From Leptolyngbya sp. FACHB-8 (GTDB lineage: Bacteria; Cyanobacteriota; Cyanobacteriia; Elainellales; Elainellaceae), in assembly GCF_014695575.1 (NCBI RefSeq), contig NZ_JACJOO010000075.1, positions 62,001-126,000 of the forward strand: a DNA stretch of 64,000 bases. The letters run 5' to 3'. The first letter of the stretch is position 1; each line of letters begins with the position of its first letter. Shown one piece after another: positions 35,555-44,994 of the stretch. The position numbers were made by a program, and so were the translations under genes. The notes under the pieces are model-generated. The model was not told the origin of the DNA and made no database searches. It saw nothing but the letters and a program-made list of their open reading frames with translations.

Positions 35555-37287
35555 CGCAAAGAAGGGGCAAAGGCTACCGGAGCCAGATTGAGCATCCCAA
35601 CCGAACCATCTTCAGGGCTAGCAGATGGCGATGCTCCAGGGGTACGGGTACGGTTAGGCGAAGCGGGAGACACAGGAGATGGCGAAGACGTTGATCCCGC
35701 CGGAGCCGTACGGTTGGGAGTTACTGTAGCCTCGGGTGTGGGGCTAGCAGACGGCACAGGAACCGCACTGGGAGAGGGGGCTACCTGGGGTGCGACCGGT
35801 TCACCCAGAATGCTGGCATTGTTACCGGGCAAATAGAAAACACCCGCAACACAGGCGATCATCAGCGTCGCCAGGGTACCGATGAATAGTGCTTTCCAAC
35901 CCAACTCAGAGATGTCCCGACGGCGGGAAGGAATCAGGGCGCTTGTACCACCCACAAAGATACCAACAGAGGCCAAATGGGCAAAACCTGAGAGGGCGTA
36001 GCTGATAATAAGGACAGCGCGATCGCTCAAGGGATTATCAGGACGAGCCGCCGCAAGCGCTAACGATTGGTAGGGCGGAATCGCCGTTTCAAACAACCGC
36101 CGACCAATAATGACTGATGATTCCCACAGTTCATTCCACTCCAGGGAAACCCCCGTCAGAACGGTGAGGGGCAAGAACAGAGCACCTAGAATATTTTGCA
36201 GGGTGACGACTGTGAAAAAGTCGCCGACGCCATAGGGCAACGTGGCTAACCAACCAAACAATTGGTTGATCAGATAGACGATACCCAAAATCAGAATCAG
36301 AACGGCAGCAATTGACACAGCCATCTTGACCCCATCCAATGCACCAACAATGGCCGCATCCATCGGGCTCACTCGCTGAATGGGTTCGCCTGCAACGGTT
36401 TCTCGGGGAATATCATCCTCGTAATCAGCTTCCCGAGCAGCTTTGTTTGCTGGGTCTCCTGAATCTACCAACACTGAATCATCAGGAATGCCCCCTGCAG
36501 TTACAGGAATTGTCGTTTCTGGCACCAGAATTTTTGACAACAGGAAGCAAGCCGGAATTGCCATGATGGAAGCAGAAACCAGATGCCCCAGAATATTTGG
36601 GAATTCAGGTTTGAGGAAGCTAACGTAAATTGCCAACGTCGAGGATGCTGCTGTGCCAAAACAGCAGGACAGAATGGCGCACAGTTCACTGCGAGTCATG
36701 GAAGCAAGGAACGGTTTGACAGCGATCGCTGCTTCAATACCGACAAAGATATTGGCTGCACCACTGAGAGACTCAGCTCCACTTAATCGCATCGTGCTGT
36801 AGAACACTTTGGCGAAGAAGTTCGTGATGGCCTGCATAATGCCCAGGTTATAGAGCAGGGAAATGAGGCCCGAAAAGAAAATCACGGCCGGCAATGCCCG
36901 GAAGGCAAAAACATATCCCAGCTGAATACCACAAAAACCAGGAACCACCAGGCCCGATGGTGGAGTGCAGGCCGCTGCCCCTGGCGCTAGTGGCGATAGA
37001 AGCAACGGCTCCTGCCCCGGCACAGGCACGAGATTACGGCCAAAGACAAAACGCGCACCCGCATCGGCGGCATCAAACACAACATTTAACAAACCGCTGA
37101 ACACTTGCAGAATGTCGCGGGTCAGGGGAAACCAAAAAACCAGGGCACCCAGAATAAGCTGCAAGAGAATTCCAGCGAGCACCACTCGCCAGGGAAAATA
37201 CTTGGGGCGGCGATTTTCAGAAAATAGCCAGGCGATCGCACACAGCCCCACCATGCCCAGCAATGAAATCAGGTTGAGAAGCCCCAT
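35551..37287 (-). CDS. CNT-family (NupC) nucleoside transporter
   Basis: A concentrative nucleoside transporter of 578 residues with about ten hydrophobic segments. The nucleoside-recognition gate domain (about residues 135-240, with GIEAAIAVKPFLASMTRSE) and the CNT C-terminal domain (about 315-480, with SYALSGFAHLASVGIFVGG) are recognised. It should drive uptake of nucleosides with Na+ or H+. A Pro/Ser/Thr-rich tail of about 80 residues after the last membrane segment is unusual for the family. It is the first gene of an operon with the SnoaL-like gene and relates to the deaminase-like and purA genes elsewhere in the window. Confidence 0.92.
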   Translation of the reverse strand: MGLLNLISLLGMVGLCAIAWLFSENRRPKYFPWRVVLAGILLQLILGALVFWFPLTRDILQVFSGLLNVVFDAADAGARFVFGRNLVPVPGQEPLLLSPLAPGAAACTPPSGLVVPGFCGIQLGYVFAFRALPAVIFFSGLISLLYNLGIMQAITNFFAKVFYSTMRLSGAESLSGAANIFVGIEAAIAVKPFLASMTRSELCAILSCCFGTAASSTLAIYVSFLKPEFPNILGHLVSASIMAIPACFLLSKILVPETTIPVTAGGIPDDSVLVDSGDPANKAAREADYEDDIPRETVAGEPIQRVSPMDAAIVGALDGVKMAVSIAAVLILILGIVYLINQLFGWLATLPYGVGDFFTVVTLQNILGALFLPLTVLTGVSLEWNELWESSVIIGRRLFETAIPPYQSLALAAARPDNPLSDRAVLIISYALSGFAHLASVGIFVGGTSALIPSRRRDISELGWKALFIGTLATLMIACVAGVFYLPGNNASILGEPVAPQVAPSPSAVPVPSASPTPEATVTPNRTAPAGSTSSPSPVSPASPNRTRTPGASPSASPEDGSVGMLNLAPVAFAPSLR

Positions 37288-37406
37288 AGACCCTTCCTTA
37301 ACGCAAGCCTCAATGACGGCATTTACCTTATTTACCTTTAGAACAGTAGCCTAAAACCTTCAGTCCGGAACATTGAATATTGTTGCTAAGCAAACCCTCT
37401 CAACTA

Positions 37407-37522
37407 AAGTACCCAAGATTAAGCTCACACTACGCGTGAGCTTAATCTTGGGTACTTGATTTCGACTGTTGCTAAATGGAGCGATGAAATGGGATGTGGA
37501 GTCGCACCCCATCCCATTTCAT
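37407..37522. repeat. Two hairpins, family G copy 2 region
   Basis: A perfect hairpin with 22-base arms (AAGTACCCAAGATTAAGCTC..., 37407-37457) is followed by GTTGCTAAATGGAGCGATG (37468-37486) and a second hairpin GAAATGGGATG/CATCCCATTTC ending at 37521. The left end of the second is shared with the element at 16768. They lie upstream of the transporter operon. Confidence 0.6.
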
Positions 37523-37623
37523 AATTTTGGGCACGGTCGCACACCGCCCACTACTCCAATTCACGGAGGGCAACTCCAGCAGAACTGTTTAGGATAAGTG
37601 AGTAACAGGTTCTAAGGTTTCCC

Positions 37624-37908
37624 ATGGATGCATTTGCACCGGTTCCTCCGGATTGGGCAGAAGCGGCGGTCCATGCCTGGGAGTTTAGCTGTCCCACCTG
37701 TCGGGCAACGGCTGGCGAAGCGACTGAGGTATGGTTGAATCGGCGATCGCCCGTTTTTACAGAAGACTATCGTCGCAAGTGGCAGATGTTTTACTTATGT
37801 CATTGCGGTGCAGCCTGGTGGGGCTGGAGCAATGAGCAACCACCCAGTGAATTAAATAAACCTGACACGTCTGCGACATTTCAGAATGATCCGTTGGACG
37901 ATCTATAA
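37624..37908 (+). CDS. Small zinc-ribbon-like protein, 94 aa
   Basis: An ATG start follows GGTTTCCC. The sequence has CPTC (about residues 23-26) and CHC (about 59-61), a pattern that could bind one zinc ion, with several Trp residues. The C-terminus is acidic. I do not recognise a named family. It stands alone. Confidence 0.6.
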   Translation: MDAFAPVPPDWAEAAVHAWEFSCPTCRATAGEATEVWLNRRSPVFTEDYRRKWQMFYLCHCGAAWWGWSNEQPPSELNKPDTSATFQNDPLDDL

Positions 37909-37998
37909 AGCCAGGTCTTCGTTCTACTTGAGAGAATTTGTTTGCGCGCATTCAGCGTGCACAAACAGACTCTCTAACATTGAGTAGTGGAAATCAAT

Positions 37999-38047
37999 CC
38001 ATATTTGAAGATGGGGGGTGCGAAGCACCCCCTATCTTCAAATATGG
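37999..38047. repeat. Palindromic element, family H-like
   Basis: CCATATTTGAAGATGGGGGG and its complement pair with one mismatch around GCGAAGC. The flank GTGGAAATCAATCC resembles the left side of family H. Confidence 0.6.
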
Positions 38048-38061
38048 TCAAAAAACTCGGT

Positions 38062-38144
38062 TTAGGGCCAAAAGTGTTTTCGAGATTAACGCACTGTACA
38101 TAATCTTCGAAAACGCCAAAATGAGCTTATCCCGAACTCAGGTT
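38062..38144. repeat. Worn family A copy
   Basis: GTGTTTTCGAGATTA/TAATCTTCGAAAACGCC forms a degenerate first hairpin and GAGCTTATCCCGAACTCAGGTT is a family A end. The second hairpin is missing. Confidence 0.55.
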
Positions 38145-38166
38145 ACATAGGATTCAGCGTCAGCAT

Positions 38167-38261
38167 TTAGCAATTCGCATAGTTTTTCTGGAACGCTTGA
38201 TTTTTTACGCGTGCTTCATGCACAAAAAATCAAGCGTTTCCAGAAAAACTATCCAGAGCAT
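38167..38261. repeat. Palindromic element, family C, diverged copy
   Basis: ATAGTTTTTCTGGAACGCTTG and its complement form 20-plus-base arms; the right flank CCAGAGCATTGTAG matches the family C copies at 45913 and 58667. Confidence 0.7.
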
Positions 38262-38618
38262 TGTAGAGGTGAGTATCGAAGATTGCTTGGAGCACTGAGC
38301 ATTAGAAAAATGTAGATTTACAAATATCTTGCTCAAGTTAGAGACAGAGGATGACAATCAGAGATATCCTGATGCTCAATTTATAGTCACGCCTATAATA
38401 AGCATCACGGTGTGCAGTGATGCCAGGATATTGTGCAACCGTAATATTGTGGCACCGTAAGCTAGTAGCATAAAGCATTGAGCCCGGTTGCTCATGAATA
38501 CCACATTCTGTTTGCTATAGCTGACTGCAAGTATTCCACGGACCTGATGTTTTATGACATCTGATTATTGGTTCGATTATTCTATTCTTCTGTGAACCCT
38601 TCTCACTTTTTCCAATTA
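38262..38618. other. Gap before the first HTH paralogue
   Basis: No gene is seen. The region is AT-rich and has small inverted repeats (for example around 38405-38460 with GCACGG/GTGC). It probably holds the promoter of the following gene. Confidence 0.35.
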
Positions 38619-39059
38619 ATGAAATCCTCATCAACTCAGCGTCAAACACGAGCTCAAAGTTTATCGCTTGCGACAATTGAAGAGGCCCGTGCGGCCTTAG
38701 AAGCGTTGTCTGAAAAAAAGCGCGATCGCTTTACGGTGGGAGAAGCGATCGTCAAGTTAGAACAGCCCATTCAGGCTGCTCTGGATAAAGGCTATTCTCG
38801 CCAGGATGTAGTAGCCGTCCTGAATCGGTCTGGGGTCCCAATTTCTCTTTCTTCATTGCGCTACTACCTGGGGGGAGCAACCACTCCATCCACTCCCTCA
38901 GACGTTTCGGAGCCCGATAAACCGTCCTTACATGCATCGCGATCGCTCTCTAAAGCCGAGTCAAAGGCTTTACCACCCCTGGTGGCAGCACTTCAGGCCC
39001 CCCGTTCGCCAGCCAATCGTCAACACGTTGAGGATGTCATTGCTTACTTGATTGAATAA
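38619..39059 (+). CDS. HTH-type protein, paralogue of the next gene
   Basis: A 146-residue protein with a conserved region (about residues 30-85: VGEAIVKLEQPIQAALDKGY then VVAVLNRSGVPISLSSLRYYL) that looks like a helix-turn-helix DNA-binding domain. The same region occurs in the next gene. The C-terminal half is Pro/Ser rich with a final short helix. The ATG at 38619 is one of two possible starts; a GTG at 38592 would add nine residues. It is probably a transcription-related or chromosome-associated protein; the function is not known. Confidence 0.6.
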   Translation: MKSSSTQRQTRAQSLSLATIEEARAALEALSEKKRDRFTVGEAIVKLEQPIQAALDKGYSRQDVVAVLNRSGVPISLSSLRYYLGGATTPSTPSDVSEPDKPSLHASRSLSKAESKALPPLVAALQAPRSPANRQHVEDVIAYLIE

Positions 39060-39291
39060 CAGTGTCACCTTTTCCATGGCTTCTACCCTCAGTCATTTTG
39101 TCAGAGCGTTGGAGCATAACTAGAACAGCAAAGACCCACACTCAACAACCAGATTTACATCATTCTGATTCATGAGGTGCACAGGAAAAATGATTCAACC
39201 GGATTCATTTTAGATACACTGAATTATTCCCTATGGGTAACATCGGGAATCTGTTTTTACCACTGTTCACAACTACTTCAAAACATTTCCT

Positions 39292-39849
39292 ATGACAGTT
39301 TCTAAAGCAAGAAAGCGTCCACCGGGTTCGATTCTGGTTCAACAAGCTGCCATTCAGCAGGCCGGTGATTTACTCCAAAAACTTCCCGAGAAGCCCAAGG
39401 AGAACTGGTCATTACGCGAGGCCATTGAATCCCTTGAAGGCTCCATTGTGCAGGCTCTTGACCGGGGCTACTCCCACGAGGAGGTTGCCGAATTGCTTGA
39501 AGAGAAAGGGATTTCTATCAGCGTTTCATCACTCAAGCGATATCTGGCAGCTTCGCGTAAGGACAAAGGTGGGCAGCCTCGCCGTACTCGCAAGCCTCGG
39601 GGACGTGCCGCAACGAAAGAAACGGAAACGGAGCCTACGAGTGTGGAATCGGTGGCACCTGAAGCTCCTGCTCCTTCCGAGAGTGAAGCCAGTGAAGCGG
39701 CTGAACCTGCAACAACTGGCCGTCGCAAGCGCTCCGCCAGCAATGCGCCTAAGGCCAGCTCAACGGCTACCAAAACTAAGACCCGCTCGGCTTCGACCCG
39801 CAGCAAAACCACACCGTCGAACGGGCGCCGGAAAAAGAAGGAAGATTGA
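39292..39849 (+). CDS. HTH-type protein with histone-H1-like tail
   Basis: The first 95 residues match the preceding gene (LREAIESLEGSIVQALDRGY and VAELLEEKGISISVSSLKRYL), a predicted helix-turn-helix. The rest (about 95-185) is low-complexity, rich in Lys, Arg, Ala, Ser and Thr, like histone H1 tails. This suggests DNA binding with loose sequence demand. It starts with ATG after a 232-bp gap and is followed by a terminator-like hairpin. Confidence 0.65.
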   Translation: MTVSKARKRPPGSILVQQAAIQQAGDLLQKLPEKPKENWSLREAIESLEGSIVQALDRGYSHEEVAELLEEKGISISVSSLKRYLAASRKDKGGQPRRTRKPRGRAATKETETEPTSVESVAPEAPAPSESEASEAAEPATTGRRKRSASNAPKASSTATKTKTRSASTRSKTTPSNGRRKKKED

Positions 39850-39883
39850 ATCCTCCAGTTCTTTATTCCGGATGGTAAACATC

Positions 39884-39952
39884 ATAAAGCCCCAGATTTT
39901 TTGGGGAAAGTGCCGGTTTGGACTGCTTTCCCCAAAAAACCTGGGGCTTTAT
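39884..39952 (+). terminator. Long hairpin after the HTH pair
   Basis: ATAAAGCCCCAG...TTTTTTGGGGAAAG pairs with CTTTCCCCAAAAAACCTGGGGCTTTAT around an 18-base centre. It starts 35 bp after the stop codon. Confidence 0.65.
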
Positions 39953-39959
39953 ACTGCAC

Positions 39960-40014
39960 TATGCTTTTTCGGAAAGCGCTCCTCGAAAAAGCCCTTAACC
40001 CGAACTCAGGTTAC
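39960..40014. repeat. Worn family A end
   Basis: A hairpin GCTTTTTCGGAA/CTCGAAAAAGC is followed by CTTAACCCGAACTCAGGTT, an inverted family A end. The other half is absent. Confidence 0.5.
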
Positions 40015-40164
40015 ATAACGCTGCACGCGTTGATTACAGCGCTTTGCGCTTGAATCAGCCCCGATTGTTTTTGTGAGAGCCGCGCGGAGCGCGACTCTCA
40101 CAAAAACAACCAGATTTTAAGCGTTTGAAAAGCGCTGTACTTCACGCACTTGCACAGTGCTATA
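40015..40164. repeat. Family B copy with an inner second element
   Basis: CATAACGCTGCACGCGTTGATTA (left) and CACTTGCACAGTGCTATA (right) are family B ends. Between them lies a different hairpin (TTGTTTTTGTGAGAG... and its complement, about 40065-40108) with AGCGCTTTGCGCTTG and AAAAGCGCTGTAC on its sides, suggesting one element inserted in another. Confidence 0.55.
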
Positions 40165-40224
40165 TAAATCTACGAGGCATGAATGTGTACGTCCTTTCCC
40201 CAATTGAGGCATGGTTAGAATTGC

Positions 40225-40277
40225 CTTAAAGGATTGTTTTTTCGTACACGAGACACATGAAAAAACAATCCTTTAAG
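40225..40277. terminator. Hairpin after the sensor kinase gene
   Basis: CTTAAAGGATTGTTTTTTC and GAAAAAACAATCCTTTAAG pair perfectly around a 15-base loop, just beyond the 3' end of the minus-strand kinase gene. A similar hairpin lies at 53099. Confidence 0.6.
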
Positions 40278-40283
40278 CCAACT

Positions 40284-43200
40284 CTAGATTTCGATAATGA
40301 AACTGGTAGCATTGGCATGACTTTCAGCGTAAATTTTACCGCCAATATGTTCTGTGAGTTTCTGTACCAGGGCTAATCCCAACCCTGTACCCCCTTGCTT
40401 CCAGCGATCAATATCAGGAATGCGATAGAACTTCTCAAAAATACGGGGCAACTCCTGGGCAGGGATTTCAACCCCCGTATTGCGAACAGTAATTTTGAGA
40501 TGTGCAGTCACAACGGGAATACGACCACCTAAGGTGTTCTTAATTTCACCCGTCGCCTTCAGGCTGAGTGGTTTGATGGACAAGTCAATGCTTTCACCCG
40601 GTGGGGTGTACTTACAGGCATTGTTGAGTAGCTCAGCCAAGATTCGCGTTAGGCAGGAGCGATCGGTCGTCCAGGTGGAGAGGTTGGGAGCCAGGGTAAC
40701 CTGAAGGGTTTGCTGACGATTACGACAACGCTCCCGAAAGGGTTCCACCAATTCTTCCAGCCATTCCTGAAGGGGAATGCTTTCTGGCTCCAGGATACGG
40801 GTGCCTGAGGCAAGCCGCTGAAGGTCGAGCAGGTCGTTAATCAAATCTACTTCGCGGGCACATTCTGTCTGAAGAATTTCCATGTAGCGCGTGCGACGTT
40901 CTTCAGAGGGAATCATCCTGAGCATATGAATAGCCATTTTCATATTAGAGATAGGCGTTCGCAGCTCATGGGAAACCGTGCTCAGAAAATCATCTTTGAG
41001 TTGATTCAGTTCCTCCAAAGCCTTCACTTCTACCTGAGCCGCCTGGTAGAGACGAGCCTGACGAATGGCGATCGCACACTGACTCGCCACCTGTGACACT
41101 ACCCGAATTTCTGACTCACTAAAAACTGCTTCAGAATCACGAAACAGCCGCAGTTTACCCAACACTTCTTGATCGTCCATAATAGGACATGCAAAAACGG
41201 TGCGAGGGTGCCGATTTGCCTCTACGGTAGGGCACTCACAAAACTGAATACTTTGTCTCTTCAGAAGTTGAGGGGAGATGTCTGAGAACTTTCTCGCTGA
41301 CATGACCTTTGGATAGGGAGTAGAGGCGTCATGACCATAGGCATGGGAAATGGTCATCGTCCCCTGGGCCAGATCGAACAGGGCTGTGTCGCAGCTATTA
41401 ACCTCTAGACCTCGCCCCAACTCCTCAACAGCTGTCTGTAAAATCTGATCTTCATCAAGGCTGTCACGCACTTTGTCTGTCATGCGCGTAATCATGGCTT
41501 CATAGCGCAGCGCCTGTTGCAGTTGGACGGTGCGCTCCTCCACCTGATGTTCCAAAATCAGATTCAGCCGTTGCTCGTGCTGATAAAGTTCAGATTGGTG
41601 GATGGCGATCGCCGCTTGAATTGCGAGTTGTCGCAGGAAGTCAATCTCAGACATCTGCCAAACCCGTGGGGCACGGCAGTGCTGGGCCACCAATAAACCC
41701 CACAGCACATCCCCCTGAAGAACAGGCACTACCAGGGTTGCTCTAACTTGCAACTGGATCAAGAGTTCCCGGTGACAATCAGCCAGGTTATCAGTCTCAG
41801 TATCAGTTGTGGCAAAGATGCGCCCCTGTTTATACGCAACACCCCGAGTTTCAGCAAAATAGGCATCTGTGATGCGTCGGCCTAAAATAGATTGCCAGCC
41901 TTCCGCCACCGACTCCACCGCTACAACTCCACTCCAGTCTGGCTGGAACTGATAAACGATGACTCGGTCTGTTTGCAAAAACTGGCGAACTTCGGCGACG
42001 GTGGTGTTGAGGATGTTGTCTAGTTGTAACGATTGCCGCATTTGCAGGGCGATCGCCCCCAGCAACCGCTCACGCTCAGCCTGTTGCCGCATTATCATTT
42101 CGGCTTGTTTGCGCTCCGTAATATCTTGCGCCACACCAACAATGCGATAAATTTCTCCAACGTCATTGCGAACTGTAAAACCCCGATCCCAAATCCACCG
42201 GATGGAACCATCAGGATGAACAATACGGTATTCAAGACCCAGGATTTCCTCCTGAATATCCATGAAGATGTTAGCAACTCGTTCTCGATCTTCAGGATGG
42301 ACAGCACCCAGGAAGGAGTGAGGTTCTGCATACAAGCTCTCACAGGTGCGTCCCCAAATTAGCTCATAGGCTGGGCTGATATACAGGAGCTGAGTGCGAT
42401 GGGCGGATCGCATCCAGAATACTTCCCGGATATTTTCGGCCATCTGGCGAAATCGAGTTTCGCTCTCGCTTAGGGCTGCATTGCTTTCTTGCAGGGCCTG
42501 AGTCCGTTCTTGAACCCGTTGTTCTAACGTTGCGTTGACCTGTTGAATTTCACTAAATTTCTGCTGCAGGCTAAAAGCCATCGTACGGAAATTTTGAACC
42601 AGCAGGGAAAACTCCGTAATCTGGCTTTGTACCCAATCGATGGGTTCATGTTCCACCAACTTATAAGGCAAGTTGGTCGTGACATCTGCTAATTGGGCAA
42701 TGGGTTTCACAATCTGTCGGCTCACCACCATGGATACAAAGGGAGCACAGCTAGATACCAGCAGCAAGATGGCCATATTTCGCGTATGCACCCGTTCGAT
42801 GTGGTGTACGTGTTGTGTAGCTCCCATCTGCACAATCAGCGTCCACGGGAGACCATGCCCCATTGACACTTCCTGAACAAACTGAGAGTTAATCCAACGC
42901 ACCATGACCAGCGGTGAACCCGTATTGGGAAACCATTGGTAGGTTTGCTCCCGAATCGGATCAATATCACCACCCTTGCGCCAGTCAAAAGCCTGGTGTG
43001 GGTCCCATTTCAGCAGGGTACTGGCTGCAACCTTCTGGTTCTGATCAATGAGCGTAAAGTTAAGCGCCTGATTATCGACATTTGCTTTCAAAAGCGATGT
43101 CAGCCCCACCAGGTCAATTTCACCAACCACAGCCCCTTTCAGCGTACCGTCCTGAACAATGGGTAAACCGATCAGGACGGTACGCTGATCATGGGCACCC

Positions 43201-44162
43201 GGCCTCAGGCGTACCGGGGAGATATAGGGTTGGGGCGATCGCCGTGATATCTCCCAATAAGCCTGCTCGTCAAAGTCGTTCTCCCCCTGGCCCGTAGCAC
43301 TTTCCACATCAAACACTCGCCGTCCCGTTACATCCAAAACGTGAATGTGACGTAAGTCTGGAAAAACCTGGTGGATAAAGTTTCCATGCTGCCGCAGAAT
43401 ATCACTGTCGAGGGAGGAGGTTTGAGCCAAGTTTGACAGGGCCTGCACTACTCTCAACCGGCGCTGGTACCAGGTATTAATCTCTACAGTTAGATAACGA
43501 GAGGCATCCTGAAGATCTAACCAGGCTGCCGTTTTGATATCATCCACAACCTGGCGGCTGGTCAATATAATCAACGCCAGCGTTGGCACCATCACAAAAA
43601 GCGTTAGCAAGTTGAACAACATTTGCCGTAGGGAGAGGGTACGAAGTGCTGGAGGGCGAGCAACCCACTGATGAATCGGCAAATGAGTTAACAGCAGGCT
43701 GGCAATTAGGGCATTGAAGATACCGTTAACGGGTTGCTTCAACAAAATAATGAGCGCCTGAGTTGAATCAACCTGCAAGATAACGGCGTAAAACAGCCAC
43801 ACCAGAGGCATCCCAATTACCAACCAGAAGGCCGCATCCAGCAACACAATATTATTTCTGTGCCGATGGTGAAACAACCAACCGACAATCAGCGCTTCCA
43901 GGGTAAAGGTTAACGTTGTATAGGGGTGATGCCAAATAATATAAGTGCAAGAGCCAGCGATAAAACCCGCGAGGGTTCCCCACCGTACGCCATACAAGCA
44001 CATGACGATCCAAACGGCGATTGAGCCAAAAATAAAATCAATGTTGAAGAATAATGTCAGCCGAAAATAATTTCCTAGAAATCCTGAGCTGATTAGAAGA
44101 AGCAAACCCCAGATGGATCTTCTGTGAAACAAGTTTGATATCCAAGGATTTTTTAAGTTCAT
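40284..44162 (-). CDS. Membrane sensor histidine kinase with Cache, PAS and two GAF domains
   Basis: A 1292-residue sensor kinase. Order: six to seven membrane segments (about 10-205), a Cache-type extracellular domain (about 215-455), a membrane segment and HAMP-like linker (about 465-520), a coiled coil (about 535-565), PAS with PAC (about 570-690), GAF 1 (about 705-865), GAF 2 (about 895-1045), HisKA with phospho-acceptor His1065 in VSHELRTP, and HATPase with GTGLGL. GAF 1 carries Cys796-His797 ahead of VRATLVVPV, the place where cyanobacteriochromes bind bilin, so light sensing is possible. There is no receiver domain, so a separate response regulator is needed. It is flanked by palindromic elements and has no operon partner. 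Confidence 0.92.
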   Translation of the reverse strand: MNLKNPWISNLFHRRSIWGLLLLISSGFLGNYFRLTLFFNIDFIFGSIAVWIVMCLYGVRWGTLAGFIAGSCTYIIWHHPYTTLTFTLEALIVGWLFHHRHRNNIVLLDAAFWLVIGMPLVWLFYAVILQVDSTQALIILLKQPVNGIFNALIASLLLTHLPIHQWVARPPALRTLSLRQMLFNLLTLFVMVPTLALIILTSRQVVDDIKTAAWLDLQDASRYLTVEINTWYQRRLRVVQALSNLAQTSSLDSDILRQHGNFIHQVFPDLRHIHVLDVTGRRVFDVESATGQGENDFDEQAYWEISRRSPQPYISPVRLRPGAHDQRTVLIGLPIVQDGTLKGAVVGEIDLVGLTSLLKANVDNQALNFTLIDQNQKVAASTLLKWDPHQAFDWRKGGDIDPIREQTYQWFPNTGSPLVMVRWINSQFVQEVSMGHGLPWTLIVQMGATQHVHHIERVHTRNMAILLLVSSCAPFVSMVVSRQIVKPIAQLADVTTNLPYKLVEHEPIDWVQSQITEFSLLVQNFRTMAFSLQQKFSEIQQVNATLEQRVQERTQALQESNAALSESETRFRQMAENIREVFWMRSAHRTQLLYISPAYELIWGRTCESLYAEPHSFLGAVHPEDRERVANIFMDIQEEILGLEYRIVHPDGSIRWIWDRGFTVRNDVGEIYRIVGVAQDITERKQAEMIMRQQAERERLLGAIALQMRQSLQLDNILNTTVAEVRQFLQTDRVIVYQFQPDWSGVVAVESVAEGWQSILGRRITDAYFAETRGVAYKQGRIFATTDTETDNLADCHRELLIQLQVRATLVVPVLQGDVLWGLLVAQHCRAPRVWQMSEIDFLRQLAIQAAIAIHQSELYQHEQRLNLILEHQVEERTVQLQQALRYEAMITRMTDKVRDSLDEDQILQTAVEELGRGLEVNSCDTALFDLAQGTMTISHAYGHDASTPYPKVMSARKFSDISPQLLKRQSIQFCECPTVEANRHPRTVFACPIMDDQEVLGKLRLFRDSEAVFSESEIRVVSQVASQCAIAIRQARLYQAAQVEVKALEELNQLKDDFLSTVSHELRTPISNMKMAIHMLRMIPSEERRTRYMEILQTECAREVDLINDLLDLQRLASGTRILEPESIPLQEWLEELVEPFRERCRNRQQTLQVTLAPNLSTWTTDRSCLTRILAELLNNACKYTPPGESIDLSIKPLSLKATGEIKNTLGGRIPVVTAHLKITVRNTGVEIPAQELPRIFEKFYRIPDIDRWKQGGTGLGLALVQKLTEHIGGKIYAESHANATSFIIEI

Positions 44163-44360
44163 CCTACCCGTCCCCTTACGATCCTTGCTACAGCAGCCTC
44201 TTATTAGGAGAGACAGTCCAATACTTGAAGCTGCTGTATAAAAGCACTGTTACCATTTCCTAGACATAGAGTGACCAGTCTCTAAATCAATCTATTCAGT
44301 CGTTAGCGAATCGTAAGACTTGAGGGTACTTTTTATTTTTGAACCCTGTATCTACGCTTT

Positions 44361-44465
44361 AAGGAGATTTCCAGATAAGAACTTCCCCATTATTTGGAAA
44401 AAAGGCGCGGCGAAGCCGCGCCTTTTTTCCAAATAATGGGGATATTGTTTCTCAGAAATCTCCTA
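44361..44465. repeat. Palindromic element with AGGAGATTTC ends
   Basis: A perfect hairpin with 28-base arms (44384-44442, core GGCGCGGCGAAGCCGCGCC) is flanked by AGGAGATTTC (left) and GAAATCTCCT (right). Confidence 0.7.
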
Positions 44466-44994
44466 AGTTCTACTGACAGCTATTAATGAGACAGGAATGG
44501 CACCTGTCTAGCAGCAAAACCAGGCATTACTGTGATCAAATATGGAAGCTCAAAGTTTAGCTTTCGCCCATGGCGATCGCCAACGTTGTTGCAACAACAG
44601 GGCTACCGTTTGCCATTACAACCTCAGAAACACCTCCAATAAAATTCCTACATCAATTAGTAGAATGTCAGAGCTTTTCCAAAGCTTTAGAAGTTCTCAA
44701 ACTTAAAAGTTTATTTTTCCATCACAAAACATATGAAAGTAAATTTTTGAATTTCAAATAGCGTTTAAAGAAAGCTTTGAGAAATGCAATTTTGCTACTT
44801 AAGAAACCCCTTTGTAAGTAGCTCAGCCCCAGTAGATTGCCAGTTTTTCCCTTTCATGAGGGAGATCAGGTGGAGCTAAAATCTCACCTCTGACGGACGT
44901 CTGTCGTCATCAGGGTTCCTTAGAGTGTGGCGGTATGACTATGCTATTCAACTATTCAGCATTGAGCAGTCGCCCACTCCATCTCCACCACACC
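44466..44994. other. Gap upstream of the SDR gene
   Basis: No convincing gene. A 63-codon frame at 44570-44761 has no good start context and a low-complexity product. The region is moderately AT-rich and is probably regulatory for the SDR gene; the bases at 44886-44920 hold a small GACGGACGTC repeat. Confidence 0.35.

Noticed and set aside
44570-44761. 63-residue plus-strand frame
   Set aside because: No ribosome binding site, a Lys/Phe-rich end typical of noncoding AT-rich DNA, and no family.
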